Below are positions 1-12,500 of a stretch of DNA of 64,000 nt, in pieces. This DNA comes from Ricordea florida (lineage: Eukaryota > Cnidaria > Anthozoa > Corallimorpharia > Ricordeidae), in contig OX453273.1 of assembly GCA_949710005.1 (NCBI GenBank), positions 9,525,246 to 9,589,245 on the forward strand. Reading direction: 5' to 3'. The translations under genes and the position numbers were made by a program. Within the stretch, counting starts at the first letter, position 1. Every line of letters starts with the position of its first letter. The notes beneath the pieces are model-generated. The model saw only the letters and a list, made by a program, of their open reading frames with translations, was not told where the DNA came from and made no database searches.

Positions 1-47
1 AACTCGTGGCCTTCAACTATCGAACAGACAAAATATGAAGATAAGAC

Positions 48-233
48 TACATAGAGAGTGTTCGCTCACGTGACCAGCAGCCATATTGGTTTACTGAAAC
101 AAAAGTAAGAATTTATATAAAAATAGAGTTCAATTCCCCAGAGAATCTTTTTCTCCTCCAACATGGCCGCCGTGTCTTTGTTTTCTCCTCCAACATGGCC
201 GCCGTGACGTCAAGTGAACACACTCTATACAAC
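48..233. repeat. Fold-back MITE-like element
   Basis: The ends are imperfect inverted repeats (atagagagtgttc / gaacacactctat), each followed inward by a version of catggccgccgtg or its complement. A 25-bp segment is also directly repeated inside (about 150-208). Confidence 0.6.
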
Positions 234-680
234 TACTTGATTAAACTACTAACATCAAAAATGTAATTGCACATAAAAATATAATTAAAAATATAATTAC
301 ACATATAAATGTTTAAGTCAAAATTAGAACCAATATGTAAACATAAAAGGTTATAGATACGTGATTGTATATGCTAAGAATTTCTAGATGCGAAAATGGT
401 GAATTTCCTGTTGCTCCATAGTAGAAACGGAATTTTTTACCTTTGCAAAACATTTTCAGACAAAAAGGTAGTTATAATTGATTAATCTGGATGGTTTTAA
501 GTCGCTCAGCATTACTAAGTGAAAAGAAGAGAAGTGAAGTAAGGCAAAGTGAAGGAATAGTTAAGAGCTTGAGACTTTAAGTTCAGTTTAATTTTAACTC
601 TGGATTTGCGATTATCGGCCTTCGACTAATGTTAGTCCGGAGCAGAAGTTCTATTCCTTAAAGTTTTTTTTTGCACTCAC

Positions 681-902
681 CCGATCGCTAAACCAAACAG
701 TAGCCGTTGTGTTTTCCAGAGCAGGAGTTGACACGTTAGAATGATTCGAAATAAAGCTGAATCCCACAACATGCTTGTTGAAGTAACCCTGTGCATCACT
801 GTCTTCTAAAACATATTCCGTAAAGAATGTGCGTGGGTCATTTAAATCCGTATCGTTGCAGCTAATGTAAGAGCAGTCACTGCAAAGAAAGGAGCGGGTA
901 AT
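681..902 (-). CDS. ABCA gene exon 24 (extracellular domain 2), left end uncertain acceptor
   Basis: Contains [15 protein letters not shown] and TATVWFSDR; the last matches the ABCA 'xxVWFNN' strand. Four N-glycosylation sequons (NDT, NHS, NVS, NTT) fit an extracellular domain. The donor at 680 is gtgagt. Two acceptors are possible: after 903 (tatag), which keeps phase with exon 23 but puts about 24 bases of LINE-derived DNA into the exon, or after 880 (tttgcag), which looks stronger but is out of phase with exon 23 unless another exon lies between. Confidence 0.8.
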
Positions 903-3205
903 CTATACGTTAAAGCCTCTAGAACTAACCAACTATTATTTTCCTTTGCTAGAATAGGTGTAAGAGTGTGGAATAGCATCCCAAAAAAACTTCGTATCCA
1001 AAATAGAACCGCGTTTAAGCGTAAACTCAAAAATTGGCTGTTAAAACTAATGGAAGGAGATGAATGTTGATTTACGCCGCACGGAAATGCACGGAAATTT
1101 GCAAATATCTCTTGTCCGCTAGTTAAAGTTATAATTAAAGTAACTTTTTGATCAGTCTAAATTTAAATTCAAAACTGATCATTTTAAATTGTAATTAGCC
1201 ATGTTTTTCAACTATGTTTCTTGATAATTGCGTAATTAATTAACTGATTAATTATTTGTATGTACTTTGGGATTTCAACAGGATTTCATTTAATAATATG
1301 TGTTCAATAACGAGACAGGACTTGTTTTAGAAGGGTGGCCCGCCTAGAATAGCTTCGCTAATTGCGGGTCGCCTAGGACTGTGATGATATTGTAATGTTC
1401 ACAAACAAATAAATTGATTGATTGATTGATTGATTGATTGAGCGAGAAGAGCCATTGCTGAATGTTTGGAAAGTTCATCCTTTGACTTCCAAGATCTAAA
1501 TCAAAATTTATCATTAGCGAGTCTTAATAACCTTTCCTATACAAATTGTTGGGAAATTGGATCAATATCAGTTTCTGGGCAACCGTGCACCTACCCCTCC
1601 CCTAAACCAACATTAACGCTAACTTTTTAACTCATTAAAACTTGTTGGCTTAGGGGAGGGGTAGGTGCACAGTTGCCCAGAAACTGGTATTGATCCGAAA
1701 ATTTGATGTTAAAGTGTTCAAATTCGTGTTGATACAGTTATCGTACAGATATTCGCTGGAAAGGAAGGAAAGAGAAGGGCCGCTGCTGAATGTTTGGAAA
1801 GCTTATCCTTGGACTACCAAGATCTTCGTGCCAGTTTCTCACTGCTGAGTCTGATATACTTCCTTGTGTGTTAGTTTGGAGAATTTGAGGGTAAGCTAGC
1901 CATTCAAATTAGTTTTCGATACAGCTATCGAAGAGCCGATTGATGAACGTTTGGAAATGTAACCCTTTAACTCCTACGATCAAAGTAGCAGTTCCCTATA
2001 AGTGAGTCTCATATATTTCCCCTTATGTTAGTTTGGAGAACTTGATGTTAAATCAAATATTCAAATCTAAGTTAGCCTTTTTAGTTGCTATGTATTACCC
2101 TTTCACTGCCAAGATCTGAATAGAAATTCTTCGTAGCGACTGCTGTGCACTTTGTGTTACGCTTGGTCTGAGAATTTGGTGGTAGATCAAGCGTTGCAGA
2201 GGTCGTGTGTTTGATTCTAAGCAGGGTCAAATGAACTTTTAAAATAATGAGCTTTATTTGAGTGTCAACTGTATCTAGCACTGACGTACTAACTGGGGAC
2301 ACTGTAAAACACAAATGAAATCAAATGAAACTCATTTAATTAAATCAAATCACGTTGGTTTTTGTGGAGAGGGGAAAACCAGAGTACCCGGAGAAAAACC
2401 TCTCGGAGCAGAGTAGAGAACCAACAAACTCAGCCCACATATGACGCCGGGGCCGGGAATCGAACCCGGGCCACACTGGTTGAGGGCGAGCGCTCTCACC
2501 ACTGCACCAACCCTACTCCCCAGGAATTCTTCTTCGTCAAGTATAGTTAAACATTATACATTGAAGCCTGTATTAAGCGGACACCCTTGGAACCTTACCA
2601 ATAATAGAGGGTGTCCTCTTAATAGAGGTTTCTAATTATGCAATATTTGTTATCGATTAACATTCAAAGCTTGTTGTTCATCATGGAGAATGTGATGATA
2701 ATATAAATTCTTCTTTAGTCACACGATGTAGTTACTGGATGTTGATCGCACCAATCAGAGCAGACCACATAGCTGCATAACGGTGAGCCGGAATCAGTCG
2801 ACCCCATCGCCTGAAGAAGACCAGCAGTAAGCAGTCGAAGCGTCGCGATCAACATCCAGTGATTACATTGAATTTATATAGCGCACTTTTTCATATGAAT
2901 ATGTTCAAAGGCGCTTTACACTTCTATTGGCTGAGATCGGACGTCAGCATGTAAAGGCGCTTCTGGCTGCCGCTATCAGTCCACATACGATCTCACCAAC
3001 CCACCCAACCCATGCATGAATTGTCAGATGAAACCAGACGTACAGATAGAATACCACACCGGGAACTACGTCCCCTACTCATTTCGAACAGTGTGTGGGT
3101 TCTTTAACGTCCCACAGAATATTAGGAACAAGTATTGTGAGACGGGTCCTACGGTTAATCGTCCTTATAAGAGAAGACTAGAAAGTCTAACCATTTACAG
3201 ATGTC

Positions 3206-3245
<40 letters not shown>

Positions 3246-6200
3246 TTGAGTGTTGGTCCGGCCAGGGTTTGAACCCGCAACCTTTGGCACGGTAGGTTCT
3301 CTATACTTTCTCTATACTTTCTATTTTATACTTTATACTTCCTATACTCTATACTATACTTTAACAGGAATTAGTATAAATACTCAAGTGATTATACAAA
3401 ATCGCGCGCCCTTATTGGTTCGCTATCTCGGATTATCAGTCGATAATAACCTTGGCGAACAAAATGGCTGCCAGTCGTTCGCGGAATTTTTTCGTGTTAT
3501 ACAATGCTTTTTCTTTTTTGAAATAATCACCGGTGTATTTATACTAAAATAATTATTCGCCTCAGGCTCAGTGATTATCGGTGAATATTCTGGACTGAAA
3601 GTCTCATTTCTATCCCCCATCCTATAATATATTTTCTAAAGTCCCTAACCACCAAAGGGGCACATATTGGTAACCCCTTCCCCTGGTAACCCCCCCCCCC
3701 CTCCTCTACCCCAAGTACAACCCGGGTCTCCAGTTACTTTGACTGCTTGAAAACGCTTCTCCCTTAAGGGGCGTATACCGGAGACCCTTACCCCTATCAA
3801 ACCCCGCCCCACAGCTCAGCCCCTAAACCGGCCGGGAAAAGTACACTTGCTAAAAACCCTACCCACCAAAGAGGCACCTAGTTATAATACCGCTAGTAAT
3901 TCCTCCTCCCGTTTTCTCTAACTCTTCGCTAACACGGTTTGCCTATTACCTTGACTGCACGTCCTCTTTAGAAACGATGCACCGTGGGCAAACCGTATAT
4001 CCAAAGTCCTTGTACTCGCTGCAATCCGCAACCTTTAACGTTCCTGAAACAAACTAACAGCGCAGAGAAGGGTGATTTAAATGGCACAGCCTTGATAATC
4101 AAGCGTACATACAGGGGACTACAAACAATGTGCCAACCTAAAAGCGCTTCTGATTGTTCAGACGTCGGCACTACGTAAAGAGCAATGTAAATTATGATAA
4201 TAAAAATAATAATACTGTAAAGCCTCTCTACGTAAAGAGCAATGTGAATTATGATAATAAAAATAATAATAGAGTAAAGCCTCTATACGTAAAGAGCAAT
4301 GTGAATTATGATAATAAAAATAATAATACAGTAAAGCCTCTATACGTAAAGAGCAATGTAAATTATGATAATAAAAATAATAATACAGTAAAGCCTCTAT
4401 ACGTAAAGAGCAATGTAGATAATAAAAATAATAATACAGTAAAGCCTCTATACGTAAAGAGCAATGTAAATTATGATAATAAAAATAATAATACAGTAAA
4501 GCCTCTATTACGCAGCCCGAGTGGCTTAATTATTCAATCTCTCCTTTAGGAGGATCGGCTTATTAGAGAGTGGAAGCTTAATTGAGGGGAATAGCGTATT
4601 GATTTAGCTAAATGCAGCATTTAAGTGCTATGATTGCATAATTCAAAAATCGCCATCTCTGAATAAAACGTCAATTTTACAATCACACTTTTGCTCACAA
4701 GGGGTTCTCTACGGCGGCTCAAGAATTATATTGACTAATTTCAAATTATCTAGTACATAACCCGAATAAAATTTTCTTTTTTAGGTGAGGGGGTCGGTTT
4801 CATGAAAGAGGGGTGGGGGCCTAATTTTTTTCCTCCAGAAAAGAGTGGCCTACTAGAGGGTGGGGGGGGGATGGTGGTTTAATAGCAGGATTTATGGTAG
4901 TAGTAATGATAAGTGGCAATATCTTACTCGTGAGATATTGTTCTTGCCACTCGAGCTCTTGCCACTCCCATCCTCTCGCCACAATAATTTTCAATAATAA
5001 TAATAATCATACACTTTAATTACAACTCAAAGAATAGTTTCATAACATCATGGCAATCGATAAATTACTAAGATAATAAGACGAGGATGATGCATGTGTC
5101 GAAATGAATAGCACTATAATCTCTAAATTAAGAGAAGTCTCTAGGTAGGTGTACCGCAAAACTCATTAAAAAGGTGAGAACAGTTAATTGTTAATTCCAT
5201 TTAAATCGCCTTATCTCATTGCCAATACCAAAAAACCCCGAAAAAAAAACGTCATTGTTAGACCTTTTCTTTTGCATATCCCTATTTTCTGTCTCTCGGC
5301 CAAATCTGGCTTTTGCTCTATGCGCCAATTAGCACCGCAAAATTAAGTGACACTATTGCCGAGCGCTATTGGTTTTCTGCCTGGTTCTTAACTGGACCAT
5401 TACTTAATACGTTGATATTAATCAGAATAATGATGACAATAATCACAATAAACAATCCACTCAGTACTATATCATTAACCAGGGATAATTATTATTGATA
5501 AGCAATTAATCAATGACTATTGTTGTTATCATTATCATTAACTTACCGCATTTTGACACTTTGCATTCAGTATAAGGAACTCGTAATTGCAGCAGGTCTT
5601 GATCTCACTTTCTGTGTCGTACGTGTAATGCTTTCCCTTCACAGTTATGCTGTCTCCTTGGTTACCCGTCTTTATTTCATCCACTGAAGATGCGATATCT
5701 TTCGCGTCTACTTTGACGTCTGTTACGTAGTTTTTCGCCACCTATCAAATCAAACACAGACCTCTAGCTGGTGTCACGTCAAAATTGCCAAGCTGTGAGC
5801 CATCGATGCTTAGATAAAAAAAAGAGTCCTTTGTGGGAAATACACTGACACGATTTTAATAATTCATTGAGTTGAATGGTATTAGAAGAGGGAAGCATAA
5901 GCGCAGCGAACGACTGAGCTTTCTTATATATCTCAGCGAGTAAATTTAAATCGTGCAAAGAGTTGACAAAACCTTTCACTTACGGACAGAAGCTTTTCCT
6001 TTTCGTCTCCACGGATATCTCGAAAATCGGCATAGAATCCCGTGTTAGGTTTTCCGTCTACAGCCAAATCAGACAAGGTCAGTACACGTGGAGGCTCACT
6101 GCTGGGTATCGCCTCAAGGGTCTTAATAAGGAGCAGCCCCGAGAGAACCATGACAAGGGGCAAAATCAGCTGAGTCAGCACTGATTTCTTTTCCCGCAAG

Positions 6201-6480
6201 GAATTGAGAAGTCTCTTGGTTACCATGGCCTTGTACTGTTGCCATTTTAAGCTCAGGCCTGTCTTCAGCTCTGCAAAACAAGGTACGTAGTGCGAACATG
6301 TGGGTATTGCTGTAAAGGTCGTAATCCATCGCTGCTGTTACACGTTTGACACACTACACTACTATACTGTAAAACTTGAACTGTGTCATCACTGCTGTTT
6401 CAGTGTTTTAAGGTTCTCTCTGTGTTATATACATCTACATTCTAAAAAAACCATAAAGGAGATGATAGATGGATAGATAA

Positions 6481-6514
<34 letters not shown>

Positions 6515-9500
6515 GCACCGTTCATTGAAAAAATACACTTTGCAGTGAAATGATTGAATTACGTGTAATAAAATTATTTACAATAAAAATATATGCTGAT
6601 AATAAAAAGAATTATTTACAATAAGAATACGCTAATAATAAGAATATATGACGATAAAAAAAATTCATTAAAGGCAATAGCTGATTATGAAACTGTTCCT
6701 GAACCTATTGGCTTTACAGATAGGCGTGGTAAAGGCGCGATCCGATCTCAGATTATAACTCCGCTGTGATCGTGGTGGCAGAAGATGCCTCATTTTATGA
6801 TCGCCCTGTGCATAAATGTCTTCAAAGAGTTCCTGGCATAATGTGCTTCTTCTATTATAGAGGGATGGAAGGTCAGCTTTAGCTAAACCTCTCTCCACCA
6901 GTTGCGCGGTTTAGAATCTTGTAAGTCCTTAACCTTGTTCTCGTAGTACACTTTACGACAGCGTTTGCGCTCGCGGCTGACTTTAATTTAAGGTGCAGGA
7001 TCGCAGAAAAATAATTTACACTTGTACAATACGTATCAAAACAATTACATGGATGATTTGCTGTACTAAAACACACCTTATCCGAGGCTCATTCTTTGGA
7101 GTTTAAGAAAGCTTTCAACAGACTAGCGAAGTTCGCGAATGCTGCACACGCTGCGGGCCTAGTTTGTGACACTCAATCACTCTTACGCGCCTAACGACAT
7201 AGTGGGTAGGGCACTATACAGTGAAGTACCCACAAAAATAGATCTTCGGCTTACGAAAGGAGCAAACTAGCAATTGTTTGTTCTCAAACATACCAAGGCG
7301 GCAACATGTTGCAGCAGAAATGTTTGCCTTCTTCGGTGCGGTTGTAACGGGGATGAAATTGAATATTTAAAGGGACAGGGAATATAACAGATGATAAGAA
7401 TTTTAAGACCACAACAGAAAAGGAAGACGCTGTGATAATTTGAGATCTAAACGGATTGAAAACAAAACACTGGAGCTGCTGATTAAAGGACGAATTTTCA
7501 TACAAGATGAATATGCGTCCTTTGATTTGAAGTTAAAAAAGTGGTTCCATCTAGATCGATTGTCTAAAAGCAATCGTTAGAACTTAAATAACGACAAATA
7601 AGCAAATCCTATCCGAAGCAAAAATAGCAGGGTTGTGGGATGTGGCTTATAATGACAACATCAAAGTGTAACAAGGGTATGTTAAAGCATGCGCGCTAAG
7701 GCGACAGTGGAAGAAGGGATAAGACTTTCTTGCCACTAAAAATAGAAAAATAGAGCTCAAAAGCCAGCAGCCATGGTTAACTGTTTTGGCCTTGGTAGGC
7801 CTCATCAGCATGGCACAGCTAGCAGATGAGCTCTGGGTTCTCACAACGTGCTTTTAAAGCTAAAATCACGTGACGACTAGCGGAATTCAATAGCGCTCTG
7901 CGGTTACAATAGGGTGAAATAGAAAAGTTACTACGAAGAACACAAAGGCACAAAGGTTACGTTACAACGTTGAGGGCGGTGACGAGGAGAGGAGAAGAGA
8001 GGAAAGAGCCGATGATGTGAGGGAAGAAGGAAACGAGGGGAGAAAGAGAAAAAGTCGACAGATTGGAGGGAGCAAGCAGAGGAAAGGGAAGCCAGGGAGA
8101 AAGGAGCGCGGAGGTGGGGGTAACGAGGGAGTAAGCAGGAGTAAGGCACAGTACCTCCGGTCAGATTCTCTTGAATTTCAGTCGGTGGAACCTGTTCTTC
8201 TGGACGGGAAATGCTTCCTCGACGCTGTTGCTCGGAGGCGCTGAGTGCAAAGGATAAAACAAACCAAATCTATCACTAAAAACATTAACATTAGAACTGA
8301 GGTTCATAGACACTTTTCAGACATAACGTTACGAGTCTGAGAACGACACTGGTGAAGAAACAGTTTAAAGCACAACTACGGTTTAAAAATGTCCTAATAA
8401 TATGTTTTATATATTTTCAGTTTGTTTTGGAACTGTTGATTTTTTGCTCTTCTAAAGCAGCATTTATTCCACATTTTCTACGGCAATTTTACGTTCCGAA
8501 AAACCCGTCCTATAGGAAACTTCAAAAATGGTCAATTCAAGGAGCTGTTTTGCGGACTACGGCAGAGAAACCAGTTTGTACTTTGCACGTGCTGTTTCAC
8601 TGTGTTTTCCATCAGTGCTTTTGTTTAGTGGCGAGTAGGTTCAGTTTCTTTTTTGTAGTTTCTTTAACTTCCTAGTATCATAAAATATTTTCTTCGCTCA
8701 CTGAAGTGTTAGCGGTAGGGCAGTTCCACTTTGTTAGCATTCGTCTATCAAATCATTCGATTGCTCAATTGTTACCGTTTGCTCTTAATTCCAAAATGTT
8801 CCAGGCAATTTACTCGTTTGGCATTGACGTCTTCCAGAAAACTTCTCAAACTCGTCAATAATGCACAAGCGAATGACCGTGACGTGTTTGGATATCGGAT
8901 GAAACACGACTCGCTTTTCCATCGTTAATTTCTCCTCCTAAGTCGCTTCATTTGAGAAGCTAGATCAAAAATACCTGACACATGTGTTTTATCACATACC
9001 AAACACGTGGAATTTTAGTTCGTTGAACATAATCCGCTAAAAGTTGGATTTTCAACTTTCTTCTCGGTTTTGATGTATTACTTGGAAATTAGGAAGCATA
9101 AGCAAGAACGACGACGACGCAGAGGACGGCATGTTCGAAAAAATGGATTTGTTTCTCTCCTGTACTGATGGCGGCAAGCTCGTTTCATTTTCTTTCCATA
9201 ACTTTTCAAATCGACGATTTTTCCAACTTAACCCGTTCACAGTTCATGACAGATTTCTCTTGGAAATTTTGTCGTCGGCATTCGCGTCTTCCAGAAAACC
9301 TGAAAAATGGTCATTTCACGTTGTTGTTTTGCATAGGACAACAAAGAAATCTACCAGAGTCTATTTTGCACGTGCAGTTTCATTGTTCCGTTCATCAACG
9401 CTATTGTTTGGTGCCGTTGAAGTCGACGTCGTGGTCGTGTTTTGCTCAAAGTCCCTAATCTTGCAGACGGCGGCCTTGAAATTTTCTAGACCGTGAATAA

Positions 9501-12500
9501 TGAGCACCCGCCGTTTCGTTGTCGTTTATTGCAGTCTTGAGGTTTCGATGTCGTCGTTCTTTTGTTCAAACTTAAGATTAGGTGAGTATAACATTACGTT
9601 GAGTTAAGGTCTGAGATGAAGGGCTTACATGTCACGCAGCGTTATCTCGGAGCCTTCTCCGACTTTGATGAATACCTCTTCCAGAGTTGTAACAGAGACT
9701 CCAAAACTTGTTATTCCATAGTTGTCAAGTTTGTCTACCAGATAAGAACATTAACAATGTGAATGTCATTGAACGGCTTAACTTACAACCATTGGACTGA
9801 AAGCAAAATAAAGAACGAAAACTTGACCAAATTAACCAACGAAATAACATACTATAGATTATTAGTATAAATCTACTAGCGTTCTATCACAAATGTCACG
9901 CTCTGATTGGCTACGCTGCTCACTATCTATTCTGTGATAGATAGTAGCGTAGCAGTGTGCCCTTGCTAACAAAATGGCGGCCGCTTCTTCACGTTTTCGA
10001 AGTGTCCGTGAACAAGAGGTTCGAGGCTGTTCCAGAAAAGACAAAGTTTTGAACGACTAGTAGATTTATACTAAAACAAATAGATTATTCGCTCTCGATT
10101 TCTATGCACGAAAGAAATTTCGAGCTCATAATCTAATTGTTTAATAGATATTATTATTCATTCAAAATATTTCCCCGATTCTGATTGGCTAAGAGCACAC
10201 GTTTAATTCACCATAACCAGTTACTGATGACCAAATTTGGAAGAATTTTGACTTTAATGAGGAAATGACGTCAAAAATGCAGCGTTTTCTCAGGTTAATT
10301 CACCGTTAACCGAGAAGACCTGGGGACAAGCTTGTGTTATTTTGTTGTTTTGTTATATTGCTGGTGGGTGTGAAATTTGTGAAAATAAAGCTCCTTTAAG
10401 TGTTTGAAAATATTTTGATAAATAATAAAGCAATTAATGAATTCGGCTTTCGTAGGATATTAAGAAGAATTAAGCGGATCTCGGAAGGGTGTTATCCACC
10501 GAGGCCTACGGCCTCGGTGGATAACACCTTCCTCGATCCGCTTAATTCTTCATATCCTACTCAGCCTCATTTATTAATTGCTAAATTATAAAACACAAAA
10601 CCAAACTGACTAATGTATCTATTCAACCATCGCATTATCATGAACGGATTTATTGCATTATAAGGATATATTATTGCTTATGTAGATCTATGTTTAAGGC
10701 GCTGTTACATTGTGCAATGTTTCGTGCAACTTGTCTCACAATGGCAAGGCAATCAAGGTCTTTAAATAATTGAGGAGAATGTGCTGCCTTTGTTATGACA
10801 TCTGCAAATGGTTAGACATTCTATTCTTCTCGGATAAGGACAAAAACCGTAGGCCCCGTCACACAGCACTGTTCTTGTGGGACGTTAAAAGATCCCACAA
10901 CACTGTTCGAAAAGAGTAGGAGACGTAGACCCCGGTAGTGTGGTCGACTTTGCAAAATTTGATTATAATCAATTAATATTGTTATGTGATCTTGATCATT
11001 GGATGTTAAAAAGCGCAATATAAATTAATAAATCATTATGATTATCCTTAAGGTAGGATCCTATGGCAGAACGATAAAGCATCTAGACTAGCAATAGCAA
11101 AATAAACCTTTCATTTATTTACCTGGCTTTACATATTTCGTTATGATATTTTAAGGCATGACACTTACTCTCCAGCTCCAGAAAAAGAGCTTCAAAATTC
11201 TGTGAACTTTCACTGCTGAGTACAAGCTGGATTTCAGCGCCAACATTGCTCACAATTTCTGCAGTCGGTACGTACTTCCTCACCAGGCCTACAACAGCGT
11301 TTTGATCACAGCTTTCCTTTTTCACCAGAGTCACGTGGTACCCTACACCATACCTTAAAAGTAAAAATAATAATAAAAAAAAAAATAAAACGTTGGTCTT
11401 TTCCTGGGCTACGCGGAGGTGATTTCCACTTCTTGGCTACCTTTTTAAAGAGGGTTTTCGTGCTTTTTTACGGAGAATTCACGCCTGTTAGTCAGTGCTG
11501 CTTCGAAGGTGTAAATAAAAACATGTAAAATAATCATGAAATGAAAAACAACCGTCCTTTCTTTAAAATAGTTTTATTTTCTGAAGAACTGAAGAAACTT
11601 GTGCTGAGTCGGTGAGCGAAACACCAAAACAATGAGTTAAGCAAACGAGTTGCTAAATGTAAGTTGTACTAACGTGCAAGAGGGAAGTTGATTTTTCGAG
11701 CTTCTGCCTTTTGCTTCGCTGAAGGACAAATAGTTCGAAACGCCAGCTCGTCAACAAGTTTAATAAACCCATTTTTGTGTCGTAATTAAGCATCGCCATT
11801 AAACTCGGATATAAACAGCGCCACACAGCAAAACCACTTCACTCGTGAAGAAAATACTTGACAGGAGTTTGGAAATGTCGGATCGTGAATGGTAACTAAT
11901 CAAGTTAGATTCATACACTTAATCAGCATAGCATCAAACTACGTCTCAGAACAATTGTTCAATTGTCGAACCTGCTTTTAAGAAATAGGGAGCTACCACA
12001 ACACCGGAGCTGCCCATCCGCCATAATTGCAATTCGGTCACCAAGCAAATCTGCTTCATCCCTAAAAGGTAAAATTAAAAGAATGCGTTTATCTGAACAG
12101 AGCTTCAAAACGGCTGAAAGATTAAGGATGTGTTTCTTTGGTATGATCCGGATTTGGAGTTTTGATCCGAGATCACACGGATCATAGCGCATCAAAGGGA
12201 CCGATGAATCCTTCTCCAGAGTTAGTCATCAACAATTATCATATCCTTAAAGAAACACAAAGCTAGAGCGCGGACCGAATGCTCTACTAGCAGAGCTAAA
12301 CAAGCCGTCTACTCTGGGAGCTGATCAGTGGTCAATAGCGGGTTAGATGGGGGAGGGCGGGGAAGAGGATGGGGTGGGCAAAGGAGGGGTGGGGGAGAGG
12401 AGGGGAAGGGCAAGGGAGGGGTGAGGGAGAGGAGGGAAGGGCAAGGGAGGGGTGGGGGAGAGGAGGGAAGGGCAAGGGAGGGGTAGGGGAGAGGAGGGGA

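Noticed and set aside
8017-8244. Lys/Glu/Gly-rich plus-strand frame
   Set aside because: It follows a purine-rich stretch and then runs antisense across ABCA exon 21.
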